Below are positions 35,832 to 44,605 of a stretch of 64,000 nucleotides of DNA, piece by piece (the first letter of the stretch is position 1; each line of letters begins with the position of its first letter). Source of the DNA: Pigmentiphaga kullae (lineage in GTDB: Bacteria > Pseudomonadota > Gammaproteobacteria > Burkholderiales > Burkholderiaceae_B); the NCBI RefSeq assembly GCF_004216695.1, contig NZ_SGXC01000002.1:434001-498000 (forward strand), given 5' to 3'. The notes below the pieces were generated by a model. It saw only the letters and a program-made list of their open reading frames with translations. It ran no database searches and was not told where the DNA came from. The position numbers and the translations under genes are program-made.

Positions 35832-36889
35832 CAGCGTTTCCAGTCGTGTCGGGGGGAGGGCAGCCAGCGCAGCAGGGCGGGCCGCCGGTCTATCGTCAGG
35901 GTGACCAGCCGTTCGCGGGCCGGCAGCACCAGGGTCAGTTGTCGCAGGGCGCCGGCGCGCAGGGCCGCGCCGGCCGGGGCGAACCAGTCGCGCTCCAGCC
36001 GCGCGGCGGCATCGAGCCAGCTTCGCCAGTCGTCGGTGCGTTCGGGCAGCACGAGGTCGTCCAGCTCCACCAGCGCGCCGGGCTGGCTCGCCGCCGCGTC
36101 GGCGGGGCGCCGCCAGGGCAGGCCGTCGCGTTCGGCCAGCGCACGCAGCCAGGGCGCATTGCCGGCCACCAGCGAGGGCCGGCCGGCGGACCAATCCGGC
36201 CGCCACGGCGCGGCGCCGCCGTACAGCCACAGGGCATTGACCGGGACGAGCCCCCGCGCTTCGCGGTCGGCGTTCACCGGCGCTTCGTGCCAGTGCATCT
36301 GGATCTCGTTGACCAGTTTGCGCCAGGGCCGGGCCTCGGGGGTGCGCGGCCACCAGGCATCCAACGCGGCGCCCGTCACGGCATCCGGCGTGCCGGTGTG
36401 CCGGGCGGCGCCGTCAGGCAGGTCCAGGCGCCAGCGGCGCGGGCCGACGGTGCGGGCCGCCGCGCCATGCGCATCCAGCGCGGGCCGCGCCGCGGCCAGC
36501 AGCGCGTCGCTCTCGCCTTGCGTCGTGCCCAGTTCGCCGGGGTCGGTCAGGACCAGCCCGTCGCGGCCGACCTGCACATGGGCCAGGTCCGCCAGCCAGA
36601 CGGGCCGGCCGTCTCGGGCGTCGTCCACCAGCAAGGGCGCGAGCCCCGCGCCGATCTTGCCGTCCGGCGGCCGGTGGCCCGCGCGATGCAGCCACCAGTA
36701 CTCGCGCGAGGTGCAGCCCGCCTCGAAAGGGTCGAAGTCCTGCTGGACGGGCTGTGCGGCGCCCAGCCACGAGACCAGCGTGCGCACGGCGGGCTGGTGC
36801 GCGAGCTGCCGCGCCAGTTCGGGCGCGATGGCGGCGTCGCTCAGCAGGCCGGGAAGCAGCAGGGTCAGGTCGGAGGGCGAGGCGGGCAC
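35810..36889 (-). CDS. RpfE-type conserved protein next to recJ
   Basis: A 359-residue protein that I recognise only as the RpfE-type protein found beside recJ in Burkholderiales and Xanthomonas, sometimes annotated as a phosphoglycerate-mutase-like or regulatory protein. The N terminus LTLLLPGLLSDAAI may be a beta-strand plus helix. Conserved-looking stretches are GCTSREYWWLHRAG, NEIQMHWHEAPVNADRE and NALWLYGGAAPWRPDW, which recall part of a phosphatase/mutase-like fold. Start codon is GTG. It overlaps recJ by 22 bp and is divergent from lolC. Its function is unknown; the coupling with recJ is the best clue. Confidence 0.75.
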   Translation of the reverse strand: MPASPSDLTLLLPGLLSDAAIAPELARQLAHQPAVRTLVSWLGAAQPVQQDFDPFEAGCTSREYWWLHRAGHRPPDGKIGAGLAPLLVDDARDGRPVWLADLAHVQVGRDGLVLTDPGELGTTQGESDALLAAARPALDAHGAAARTVGPRRWRLDLPDGAARHTGTPDAVTGAALDAWWPRTPEARPWRKLVNEIQMHWHEAPVNADREARGLVPVNALWLYGGAAPWRPDWSAGRPSLVAGNAPWLRALAERDGLPWRRPADAAASQPGALVELDDLVLPERTDDWRSWLDAAARLERDWFAPAGAALRAGALRQLTLVLPARERLVTLTIDRRPALLRWLPSPRHDWKRWWLPQES

Positions 36890-36984
36890 GGCGTAGGATC
36901 CGGATACAAGCGCCCGCGGGCGGCGGGCCGAATGGCCGGTATTGTAGGGGTAGGGCGGCGGCGGTGCCGGCCGCCGCCTTCTGC

Positions 36985-36990
36985 CATAAT
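36985..36990 (+). promoter_or_regulatory. -10 box very close to the lolC start
   Basis: CATAAT ends six bases before the GTG start codon of lolC, so transcription from it would begin at or next to the initiation codon, giving a leaderless message. No ribosome-binding site is visible. The -35 element is not clear. Confidence 0.35.
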
Positions 36991-36996
36991 ACGCGC

Positions 36997-38265
36997 GTGC
37001 TCAAGATACCCTACGAATTCTGGATAGGCTGGCGCTATACGCGCGCCGGCCGCGGGCGGCGACGCGATCGCTTCATTTCCTTCATTGCCGCCAGTTCCAT
37101 GGCGGGCATCGGCCTGGGCGTGGCGGCGCTGATCATCGTGCTGTCGGTCATGAACGGCTTTCAGAAGGAAGTGCGCGACCGCATGCTGTCGGTGCTGCCG
37201 CACATCGAACTCTACCCGGTGGGGGGCGAGCGCGGCGCGGCGCTGGCCAACTGGCGCGAACTGACGGCGCTGGCCAAGAAAAATCCCGAAGTGCAGGCGG
37301 GGGCCCCCTACGTGGCGGCCCAGGCCATGATCGCCCGCGACCAGGTGCTGCGCGGCGTGCAGGTGCGTGGCATCGAGCCCGAGGCCGAGCGCGACGTCTC
37401 CGACGTGGCCAAGAACATGGTGGCCGGCTCGCTGGACGACCTGAAACCCGGCAGCTACGGCGTGGTGCTGGGACGCGCGCTGGCCCAGGGGCTGGGCGTG
37501 GGGCTGGGCGATCCCATCCTGATGCTGGCCCCGCAGGGCTCGGTCACGCCCGCCGGCTTCACGCCCCGCATGCGGCAGTTCACCGTGGTGGGCGTGTTCG
37601 AGGCCGGTCACTACGAATACGACTCCAGCCTGGCCTTCGTGAACGTGGACGACGCGGCGCGGCTGTTCCGCGACAGCGGCATCGGCGGGGTGCGGCTGCG
37701 CATCGCCGACATGCAGAAGGCGCCGCAGGTGGCGCGCGACCTGGCGCAGCTCTTGCCGCCGAACATCGCCGCCGCCGACTGGTCGCGCAACAACCGCACC
37801 TGGTTCGCCGCGGTGCAGACCGAGAAGCGCATGATGTTCCTGATCCTGGCGCTGATCATCGCCGTGGCGGCCTTCAACCTGCTGTCCTCGCTGGTCATGG
37901 CGGTCAACGACAAGCAGGCGGACATCGCCATCCTGCGCACCCTGGGCGCGACGCCGGCCGAGATCGCCCGCATCTTCGTGGTGCAGGGGGCGCTGATCGG
38001 CGTCATCGGCACGTTGCTGGGCGTGGCCGGCGGCACGCTCATTGCCTACAACATCGACATCATCGTGCCCGCCATCGAACACGCGCTGGGCATCCAGTTC
38101 CTGCCGCGCGACATCTACCTGATCACCGAGCTGCCGTCCGACCCGCGCCTGTCCGACATCGTCACCATAGGCGTGACGTCGCTGGTGCTGTCGTTCCTGG
38201 CCACCCTGTATCCCAGCTGGCGCGCCTCGCGCCTGCAACCGGCGGAGGTGCTGCGCCATGACTGA
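36997..38265 (+). CDS. lolC: Lipoprotein-releasing ABC permease LolC/E
   Basis: Inner-membrane subunit of the LolCDE complex that extracts outer-membrane lipoproteins and passes them to LolA; 422 residues. Transmembrane helix 1 (about 28-52, [20 protein letters not shown]) is followed by a large periplasmic domain (about 55-275) and three C-terminal helices, with the FtsX-type motif [20 protein letters not shown] and the ending [18 protein letters not shown]. Starts with GTG. Its stop overlaps the lolD start by eight bases. Only one LolC/E permease is present in the cluster, so it probably forms a homodimeric complex (LolF-type) or uses a partner elsewhere. Confidence 0.93.
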   Translation: MLKIPYEFWIGWRYTRAGRGRRRDRFISFIAASSMAGIGLGVAALIIVLSVMNGFQKEVRDRMLSVLPHIELYPVGGERGAALANWRELTALAKKNPEVQAGAPYVAAQAMIARDQVLRGVQVRGIEPEAERDVSDVAKNMVAGSLDDLKPGSYGVVLGRALAQGLGVGLGDPILMLAPQGSVTPAGFTPRMRQFTVVGVFEAGHYEYDSSLAFVNVDDAARLFRDSGIGGVRLRIADMQKAPQVARDLAQLLPPNIAAADWSRNNRTWFAAVQTEKRMMFLILALIIAVAAFNLLSSLVMAVNDKQADIAILRTLGATPAEIARIFVVQGALIGVIGTLLGVAGGTLIAYNIDIIVPAIEHALGIQFLPRDIYLITELPSDPRLSDIVTIGVTSLVLSFLATLYPSWRASRLQPAEVLRHD

Positions 38266-38953
38266 TCGCCGCGTGGTCCTGGAAGGACGGGGCATATCCA
38301 AGGTCTATGCCGAGGGCGGCGAGCGCGTCACCGTGCTGCGCGGCGTGGACCTGCGCGTGCGCCAGGGCGAAATGGTGGCCCTGGTGGGCGCCTCGGGCTC
38401 GGGCAAGAGCACGCTGCTGCATGTGCTGGGGCTGCTGGACCAGCCCAGCTCGGGCGAGGTCGTGCTGGACGGCCAGGCGGCGGCCGGCTTCAGCGAAAAG
38501 CAGCGCAGCCTGGCGCGCAATCGCAGCCTGGGCTTCGTCTACCAGTTCCATCATCTGCTGGCCGAGTTCTCGGCGCTGGACAACGTGGCGATGCCGTTGA
38601 TCGTGCGCCGCACGGACCGCGCGCAGGCCCGCCGCGCCGCCGCCGAAATGCTCGAGCAGGTGGGCCTGGGGCAGCGGGCCAGCCATCATCCCGGCCAGTT
38701 GTCCGGCGGCGAGCGCCAGCGCGTGGCGCTGGCCCGCGCCCTGGTGACGCGGCCGCTGTGCGTGCTGGCCGACGAACCCACGGGCAACCTCGACCGCCAC
38801 ACGGCGCGCGAGGTGTTCGGCCTGCTCAAGCGGCTGAACCAGGAGCTGGACATGGCCTTCGTCATCGTGACCCACGATGCCGAGCTGGCGGCGCTGGCCG
38901 ACCGGCAATTGAAGATGGCCGACGGCGTGCTGGCCGAGGGAATTTCCGTCTAG
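38258..38953 (+). CDS. lolD: Lipoprotein-releasing ABC ATPase LolD
   Basis: ATPase that powers lipoprotein release with LolC/E; 231 residues. Walker A is GASGSGKST (44-52), the ABC signature [15 protein letters not shown], Walker [12 protein letters not shown], and the switch histidine lies in [20 protein letters not shown]-type sequence ([13 protein letters not shown]) at the Q-loop is characteristic of LolD. The start overlaps lolC by eight bases and a TatD-type gene follows after 25 bp. Confidence 0.97.
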   Translation: MTDRRVVLEGRGISKVYAEGGERVTVLRGVDLRVRQGEMVALVGASGSGKSTLLHVLGLLDQPSSGEVVLDGQAAAGFSEKQRSLARNRSLGFVYQFHHLLAEFSALDNVAMPLIVRRTDRAQARRAAAEMLEQVGLGQRASHHPGQLSGGERQRVALARALVTRPLCVLADEPTGNLDRHTAREVFGLLKRLNQELDMAFVIVTHDAELAALADRQLKMADGVLAEGISV

Positions 38954-38978
38954 AACGGCGGGGCGGTAAAGTGGATCG

Positions 38979-39788
38979 ATGCTGATCGATACCCATTGCC
39001 ACCTCGACGCGGCCGAGTTCGGCAGCGACCGTACGGACGCTGCCGCGCGGGCCCGCGCCGCGGGCGTGGCCGGCATCGTCATCCCTGCCGTGGCGCGTGG
39101 CAATTTTTCCACCGTGCGCGACCTCGCCCATGCGGTCCCGGGCGGTGCCTACGCCCTGGGCATCCATCCCATGTACGTGCGCGACGCCGCCGACGAGGAC
39201 CTGGAACATCTGCGCGACGCGGTGGCGCGGGCCATGGGCGATCCGCGTTTCGTCGCCGTAGGCGAGATCGGCCTGGATTTCTTCGTCCAGGACATCGCCC
39301 AGGGCGAGCAGCGCGCGCGCCAGGAACGCTTCTACCACGCCCAGCTCAAGCTGGCGGCCGAGTTCGGCCTGCCCGTGCTGCTGCACGTGCGCCGTTCGCA
39401 GGACGTGTTGTTGAAGTACCTGCGGCGTGTGGAGGTTCCGGGCGGCATCGCCCATGCCTTCAACGGCAGCCGGCAGCAGGCCGAGTTGTTCGTTGCGCGC
39501 GGATTCGCGCTGGGCCTGGGCGGCGAGATGACTTACGAGCGGTCGCGCAACATCCGCCGGCTGGCGGCCGGGATGGACCTGGCCGCGCTGGTGCTGGAAA
39601 CCGACGCGCCCGACATCCCGCCCGCCTGGCTGCCGCGCGAGAACCGGCGCAACGAACCCGCGGAACTGCCGCGCATTGCCGCGGTGCTGGGCGAGCTGCG
39701 CGGCCTGCCGATGACCGAGATCGCCGCGGCCACGTCGGCCAATGCGCGGCGGGTCTTGCCGCGCTTGGGCGGGGCGCTGGCCGCCTGA
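38979..39788 (+). CDS. TatD-family metal-dependent deoxyribonuclease
   Basis: A 269-residue TIM-barrel hydrolase of the TatD/YcfH/YjjV group. Metal ligands stand in the usual places: DTHCHLD at the N terminus, GEIGLDF, LLHVRRS, AHAFNGSRQQ and ETDAPDIPPAW. TatD proteins show 3'-5' exonuclease activity and D-aminoacyl-tRNA deacylase-like roles have also been reported, so the precise job is open. It lies 25 bp after lolD and 97 bp before comEC, probably in the same transcript. Confidence 0.92.
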   Translation: MLIDTHCHLDAAEFGSDRTDAAARARAAGVAGIVIPAVARGNFSTVRDLAHAVPGGAYALGIHPMYVRDAADEDLEHLRDAVARAMGDPRFVAVGEIGLDFFVQDIAQGEQRARQERFYHAQLKLAAEFGLPVLLHVRRSQDVLLKYLRRVEVPGGIAHAFNGSRQQAELFVARGFALGLGGEMTYERSRNIRRLAAGMDLAALVLETDAPDIPPAWLPRENRRNEPAELPRIAAVLGELRGLPMTEIAAATSANARRVLPRLGGALAA

Positions 39789-39885
39789 GCGCCGCCGGGC
39801 CGCATCCCGGACAGATTCATCCCAGCGGGGGCTGCGTGGCGGCCCCGGCATGCCTACCATCCTGGCCTTGGGCCGGAGGAAGGAC

Positions 39886-42285
39886 ATGCTGCGTTTCGCA
39901 TTGGTGGCGTTCGTGCTGGGCACGGCGGGGGTGCATGGACTGCCGGCTGTGCCATCGGCCTGGGTTTCGGTGCTCGGGGGCATGGTGGTGTCGGGGGCGT
40001 GCGGCGTATGGGGACGATTGCTGCAACGACGCCGGCAGTCTGGCCGCGCGGCCGTCTTGTTCGCAGTCGCGGCTTGTGCGGCGGGCGCCGGCCTGGCGCT
40101 GACGCGTATCGACCTGCGCTTGCAGGACGGCCTGTCGCCGGCGCGCGAGAACGTGCCCCTCGAACTGGACTACCTCGTCGCCAGCCTGTCCACGGCGACG
40201 GCGACCGGCCAGCGTTTCGAGGCGACGGTGCCGGACCCGCCGGCCGGCGTGCCCGGCCAGGTGCAGCTGTCGTGGCGGGGGCCGGCCGCGCAGGTGGTGC
40301 CGGGCGAGCGCTGGCGTGGCACCGTGGCGCTGAAGCGGCCTCATGGCAATCTGAACCCCCACGGCTTCGACTACGAGGCCTATCTGTTCGAACGCGGCAT
40401 ACGGGCCACCGGGTCGGTGCGCGGCCGTCCCGCCCGGCTGGCGGACGATCCCCGCGTCAGTTTCGACGTGGCGGTGCAGCGGGTGCGCCATGTGTGCCGG
40501 GCGGCGCTGCGCCAGGCGCTGGAAGGCAAGCGCTACGGCGCCGTGCTGGCGGCCCTGGCGATGGGCGACCAGGCCGGCGTCGACCAGCACGACTGGGAGA
40601 CCTTCAATCGCACCGGCATCACGCACCTGGTGTCCATCAGCGGCCTGCACGTGACGATGCTGGCCGCGCTGGCGGGATGGGCGGTGTTGCAGGCCTGGAA
40701 GCGCTGCAGCTGGGGCGGCATCCGTCTGTCCGAGCGGCATCCAGCCCAGGTCGCCGCCGCCGGCGCGGCGCTGGCCGTGGCGTGGCTGTACTGCCTGCTG
40801 GCGGGGTGGGGCGTGCCGGCCCGGCGAACCTTCTTCATGCTGGCCGTGGTGGCGGGCGCGGCGGCATGGCGCGTGCCGGTGTCCGGCTCGCGGGTGCTGG
40901 CGCTGGCGGCGGCGCTGGTCTGCGCGCTGGACCCCTGGGCTCCGCTGGCGGCCGGGTTCTGGCTGTCGTTCGGCGCGGTGGCGCTGCTGATACTGTGCGG
41001 CGGCGGGCGCTGGCGGCAGCGCGACGAATCGGCGCCGGTCCCCGTCTGGTCCGCGCGGATGGCCGCTTCGGTGCGCGAAGGGGCCCGCGCGCAGGCGGCG
41101 CTGACCGTGGGCTTGCTGCCGGCGCTGGCGCTGCTGTTCCAGCAGGTGTCGCTGGTATCCCCGCTCGCCAATGCCGCGGCCATTCCGGTGGTCAGCCTGG
41201 TGGTCACGCCACTGGCGCTGGCGGCGTTGGCGCTGTGCCTGATCCCGGGACTGGCGCAGGTGGGAGCGGTCGCGGCTGCCATCGCTCACGCGGTGTTCGA
41301 AGGGTTGATGGTGCCCCTGCAATGGCTGGCCGAGACCCGGCTGGCGGCCGTGTCGCTGGCGGCGCCGCCCTGGCCGCTGTTCGCGCTGGCGCTGGCCGGC
41401 GTGGTCTGGGCCCTGCAGCCGCGCGGCCTGCCGGGACGCTGGCTGGGGCTCGTGCTGCTGGTGCCCATGCTGGCCTACCGGCCCATGCGCCCCGCGCCGG
41501 GCGAATGGCGCCTGGCGCTGTTGGACGTGGGGCAGGGCACCGCCATCGTGGTGGAGACGGCGCGCGCGACGCTGTTGTACGACACCGGGCCACCCTACGG
41601 CGAGAAGGCCGATGCGGGCGAGCGCGTCGTCTGGCCCTATCTGCGCGCGCGTGGCATACGCCGGCTGGAACACGTGGTGGTATCGCATGCCGACGCGGAT
41701 CATGCGGGCGGCCTGCGCTCGGTGCTGGCTGCCTTGCCCGTTGAGCGGGTGCATGCGTCCTACGATCTGGCGCCAGGGGACATCGGACCAGCGGCTTTTT
41801 CGCGCTGCGCCGCCGGACAGCGCTGGACGGTGGATGGCGTGGCGTTCGAGTTCCTGCATCCGCATTCCCCGCAGGGCGAGGTGCCGCCGCGCCAGCGCAA
41901 CGCGCACAGCTGCGTGCTGCGGGTGCGCGGCGCGCATCACGCGGCCTTGCTGACGGGGGACATCGGCGCGGCCGAGGAAGCGGGGCTGGCGGCCGTGGAG
42001 GATCTGGCAGCCGACGTGGTGGCCGTGCCGCACCACGGGTCGCGGGGTTCGTCCAGTCCGGCGTTGGTCGACGCCGCGCGGGCCTCGCATGCGGTCGCAC
42101 AGGCCGGCTACCTGAATCGCTACCGCCACCCGCACCCCGACGCCGAGCAGCGGTGGCGGCGCGCGGGCGCCATGTTCCACCGTACCGACAGGCACGGTGC
42201 GCTGGTGTTCACTTCGCGCGCGGCGGGGCTGCGGGTCGAACGCGAGCGCGAGACCAGGCGCCGCTATTGGCACACCGCGCCCTGA
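39886..42285 (+). CDS. comEC: ComEC/Rec2-family DNA uptake channel
   Basis: Large inner-membrane protein of natural transformation, 799 residues: it carries a single DNA strand into the cytoplasm. Order of parts: N-terminal helices, an OB-fold DUF4131 region (about 60-200), the Competence channel domain beginning near residue 225 with MGDQAGVDQHDWETFNRTGI and SISGLHVTMLA, and a C-terminal metallo-beta-lactamase domain with HADADHAGG (about 601-609) and VPHHGSRGSSSP. GGAGGAAGG directly precedes ATG 39886; an earlier ATG at 39850 is less well placed. The gene looks intact, so DNA uptake is at least possible if the other com and type IV pilus genes are present. Confidence 0.93.
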   Translation: MLRFALVAFVLGTAGVHGLPAVPSAWVSVLGGMVVSGACGVWGRLLQRRRQSGRAAVLFAVAACAAGAGLALTRIDLRLQDGLSPARENVPLELDYLVASLSTATATGQRFEATVPDPPAGVPGQVQLSWRGPAAQVVPGERWRGTVALKRPHGNLNPHGFDYEAYLFERGIRATGSVRGRPARLADDPRVSFDVAVQRVRHVCRAALRQALEGKRYGAVLAALAMGDQAGVDQHDWETFNRTGITHLVSISGLHVTMLAALAGWAVLQAWKRCSWGGIRLSERHPAQVAAAGAALAVAWLYCLLAGWGVPARRTFFMLAVVAGAAAWRVPVSGSRVLALAAALVCALDPWAPLAAGFWLSFGAVALLILCGGGRWRQRDESAPVPVWSARMAASVREGARAQAALTVGLLPALALLFQQVSLVSPLANAAAIPVVSLVVTPLALAALALCLIPGLAQVGAVAAAIAHAVFEGLMVPLQWLAETRLAAVSLAAPPWPLFALALAGVVWALQPRGLPGRWLGLVLLVPMLAYRPMRPAPGEWRLALLDVGQGTAIVVETARATLLYDTGPPYGEKADAGERVVWPYLRARGIRRLEHVVVSHADADHAGGLRSVLAALPVERVHASYDLAPGDIGPAAFSRCAAGQRWTVDGVAFEFLHPHSPQGEVPPRQRNAHSCVLRVRGAHHAALLTGDIGAAEEAGLAAVEDLAADVVAVPHHGSRGSSSPALVDAARASHAVAQAGYLNRYRHPHPDAEQRWRRAGAMFHRTDRHGALVFTSRAAGLRVERERETRRRYWHTAP

Positions 42286-42331
42286 CGGCGGTGGCTACAA
42301 TCCCGAGTCCGGCCCAGCAAGGAACGCCTTC

Positions 42332-43228
42332 ATGAATCACGACGCCCCGTCCGCCTCCCTCCAGCCCCGCCTGGAGTTCGTGACCTGCCTGAGCCCGGCG
42401 GGCCTGCATCGCATGGCGTACTGGGAATGGGGGGATCCGTCCAACGACAACGTGCTGGTCTGCGCCCACGGCCTGACCCGCTCGGGCCGCGATTTCGACG
42501 CGCTGGCGCGGCGCATGGCCGGCCGCTACCGGGTGGTCTGCCCGGACGTGGTGGGTCGCGGCCGTTCGGACTGGCTCGTCAATCCCGCCTATTACACGGT
42601 GCCGCAATACGTGGCGGACATGATGCCGCTGCTGGCCCGGGTGCAGGCCGAGACTCTGCACTGGTTCGGGACCTCGCTGGGCGGCCTGATCGGCATGGCG
42701 CTGGCGGGCCTGCAGGCATCGCCCATCGACAAGCTGGTGCTGAACGACGTCGGCCCGCACCTGGAGCCGGCCGCGCTGGCGCGCATCGGGCAGTACGTGG
42801 GCAAGGCGCCGGCCTTCGGCAGTTTCGAGGAAGCGCGGGCCTACGTCAGCACGGTATCGGCTTCGTTCGGCCCGCATACCCCGGAACAGTGGGACGAGCT
42901 GACGCGGCACGTGGTGCGCCAGGTCGACGGCCCGGCCGGACCGTGGACCATGCACTACGACCCGGCCATCGCCGAGGCCTTCGCGGCCATGGACCCGGCC
43001 ACGGCCGTCGCGGCCGAGGCGGCGCTGTGGCACGTCTACACCAACATCGAATGCCCAATCCTGATCGTACGCGGCGAACATTCGGACCTGCTTACCGAGG
43101 ATACCGTGGCGGGGATGCTGGCCCGCAACCCGCACGCACAGCGCGTCGAGGTCGCCGGCGTGGGGCATGCGCCCACGTTCATGACGCCGGCGCAACTGGA
43201 TCTGGTGGACGGTTTCCTGCGCGACTAG
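42332..43228 (+). CDS. Alpha/beta-fold hydrolase
   Basis: A 298-residue hydrolase of the alpha/beta superfamily. The oxyanion segment is VCAHGLTRSGRDFDALA, the nucleophile elbow GTSLGG has Ser in the standard position, the acid is probably the aspartate of RGEHSDLL, and the histidine is in GVGHAPTF. The lid region is helical. Substrate is unknown; related proteins act on esters or C-C bonds. It lies 46 bp after comEC and 60 bp before the Rid gene on the same strand. Confidence 0.9.
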   Translation: MNHDAPSASLQPRLEFVTCLSPAGLHRMAYWEWGDPSNDNVLVCAHGLTRSGRDFDALARRMAGRYRVVCPDVVGRGRSDWLVNPAYYTVPQYVADMMPLLARVQAETLHWFGTSLGGLIGMALAGLQASPIDKLVLNDVGPHLEPAALARIGQYVGKAPAFGSFEEARAYVSTVSASFGPHTPEQWDELTRHVVRQVDGPAGPWTMHYDPAIAEAFAAMDPATAVAAEAALWHVYTNIECPILIVRGEHSDLLTEDTVAGMLARNPHAQRVEVAGVGHAPTFMTPAQLDLVDGFLRD

Positions 43229-43288
43229 CGGTCATCGCGGCCTGCTATGCTTGCGGCTCCGAATCTGCTCCACAAAGAGGAAAACACC

Positions 43289-43636
43289 ATGAGCATCGAG
43301 CGTTTCAGTGTCGGCAAGCGCATGTCCGAAATGGTCGTGCACGGCGGCGTGGCCTATCTGGCCGGCCAGGTGGCCGAAGATCCCTCGAAGGATCCGGCGG
43401 ACCAGACCCGCCAGGTGCTGGCCGCCATCGACAAGCTGCTGGCCGCCGCCGGCACCGACAAGACCCGCATCCTGCGCGCGCAGATCTTCCTGGCCGACAT
43501 CGCCGACTTCGCCGCGATGAACTCCGTCTGGGACGCCTGGGTGCCGGCCGGCCACACGCCCGCCCGCGCCACCGTCGAGGCCAAGCTGGCCGCGCCGGAA
43601 TACAAGGTCGAGATCGTCGTTACCGCCGCCGTCTGA
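43289..43636 (+). CDS. Rid-family protein (RidA/YjgF/UK114)
   Basis: A 115-residue trimeric-type Rid protein. RidA enzymes hydrolyse reactive enamines and imines such as 2-aminoacrylate formed by PLP enzymes. The family ending ARATVEAKLAAPEYKVEIVV includes the arginine that binds the carboxylate of the imine, so deaminase activity is likely; VHGGVAYLAGQVAED is the N-terminal strand pair. AGAGG precedes ATG 43289. The sequence is not the closest to canonical RidA and may belong to another Rid subgroup. Confidence 0.88.
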   Translation: MSIERFSVGKRMSEMVVHGGVAYLAGQVAEDPSKDPADQTRQVLAAIDKLLAAAGTDKTRILRAQIFLADIADFAAMNSVWDAWVPAGHTPARATVEAKLAAPEYKVEIVVTAAV

Positions 43637-43667
43637 TCCCGGTCCGCCGGGGCTGGCCCGTGCCCGT

Positions 43668-44522
43668 TCAGCGGGGCAGCGCGGGGCCGGTTCCCAGCGG
43701 ATCCTGCCGGTAGTACTGCGTCAGCAGCGCATACCATTCGGGCATCGCGCGCCACAGCGGCTCGGGATGCACGAAGAAGGCCTCGGAACTGACGGCGAAG
43801 AACTCGGCCTCGTCCGTGGCCGCATACGGATCCAGCGGCAACTGCGCATACCAGTGATCCGCTTCCTCGGATTCCGGGTCCACGTCGGGCGGGATGGCCG
43901 CCTCGATTTCCTCCAGCCGGGCCAGCAGCGCATCGTAGCTGCGTGCCAGCACGCTGCGCCACAGCCTGGGCCGGATCCCGGCGTGCGCGTGCAGGCTGGG
44001 CATGCCGTCGGCCTGGCCGTATTGCAAGTCGAGCTTGTGGGCGAATTCGTGGATGACCACGTTGAAGCCCGCCGGTCGTTCCAGGCCGGGGCTGGCATCC
44101 TCCCAGGACAACACGATGGGGCCGCCGTCCCAGGCCTCGCCGGCGGCCTCCTCGACGTACTCGTGCACCACGCCGTCCTCGTCCACGTCCGAACGGGGAA
44201 TCAGGAAGCCGCCCGGATAGACGATGACCTCGGACCATCCCTCGTACAGGCCCGGATCCAGGTACAGGATGGGCAGGCAGGCCTGTACCGCGATGGACAG
44301 GCGTATCTCGTCGGTCAGGACCTGGCCGGCCGCGCCGGTCATGGTCTTGCTGGCCAGGAACCACGCCGTCCGCGCCCGCAGGGCGTCGCGTTCGTCCTCG
44401 CTCAGGCGCGCGAGGAATGCATGCGAGGCCAGCGTTTGGGTCCATAATTCCGGATTGATGCGAGCCTGCATCTGCTCCACGCGGTGCTTCGATGCGCCGC
44501 GGGCAAACAGCCATCCCAACAT
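43668..44522 (-). CDS. mtfA: MtfA-family zinc peptidase
   Basis: Cytosolic gluzincin-type peptidase (M90 family) of 284 residues. In E. coli MtfA binds the repressor Mlc and modulates the glucose phosphotransferase system. The zinc motif HEFAH spans 158-162 with E159 as base; a third ligand is expected in the glutamate-rich stretch DEAEFFAVSSEAFF. The N terminus starts MLGWLFARGASKHR. ATG 44522 is preferred to upstream in-frame codons on family fit. It is divergent from relA and converges on the Rid gene. Whether an Mlc-like partner exists here cannot be told. Confidence 0.9.
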   Translation of the reverse strand: MLGWLFARGASKHRVEQMQARINPELWTQTLASHAFLARLSEDERDALRARTAWFLASKTMTGAAGQVLTDEIRLSIAVQACLPILYLDPGLYEGWSEVIVYPGGFLIPRSDVDEDGVVHEYVEEAAGEAWDGGPIVLSWEDASPGLERPAGFNVVIHEFAHKLDLQYGQADGMPSLHAHAGIRPRLWRSVLARSYDALLARLEEIEAAIPPDVDPESEEADHWYAQLPLDPYAATDEAEFFAVSSEAFFVHPEPLWRAMPEWYALLTQYYRQDPLGTGPALPR

Positions 44523-44605
44523 ACAATGAACTTCCCTGGTGGATAAGCGACTAGAGTACCGTGCCGGCGGCCAGGAAGGGCCGGCATCGCCCAAAGTGTA
44601 AGACC

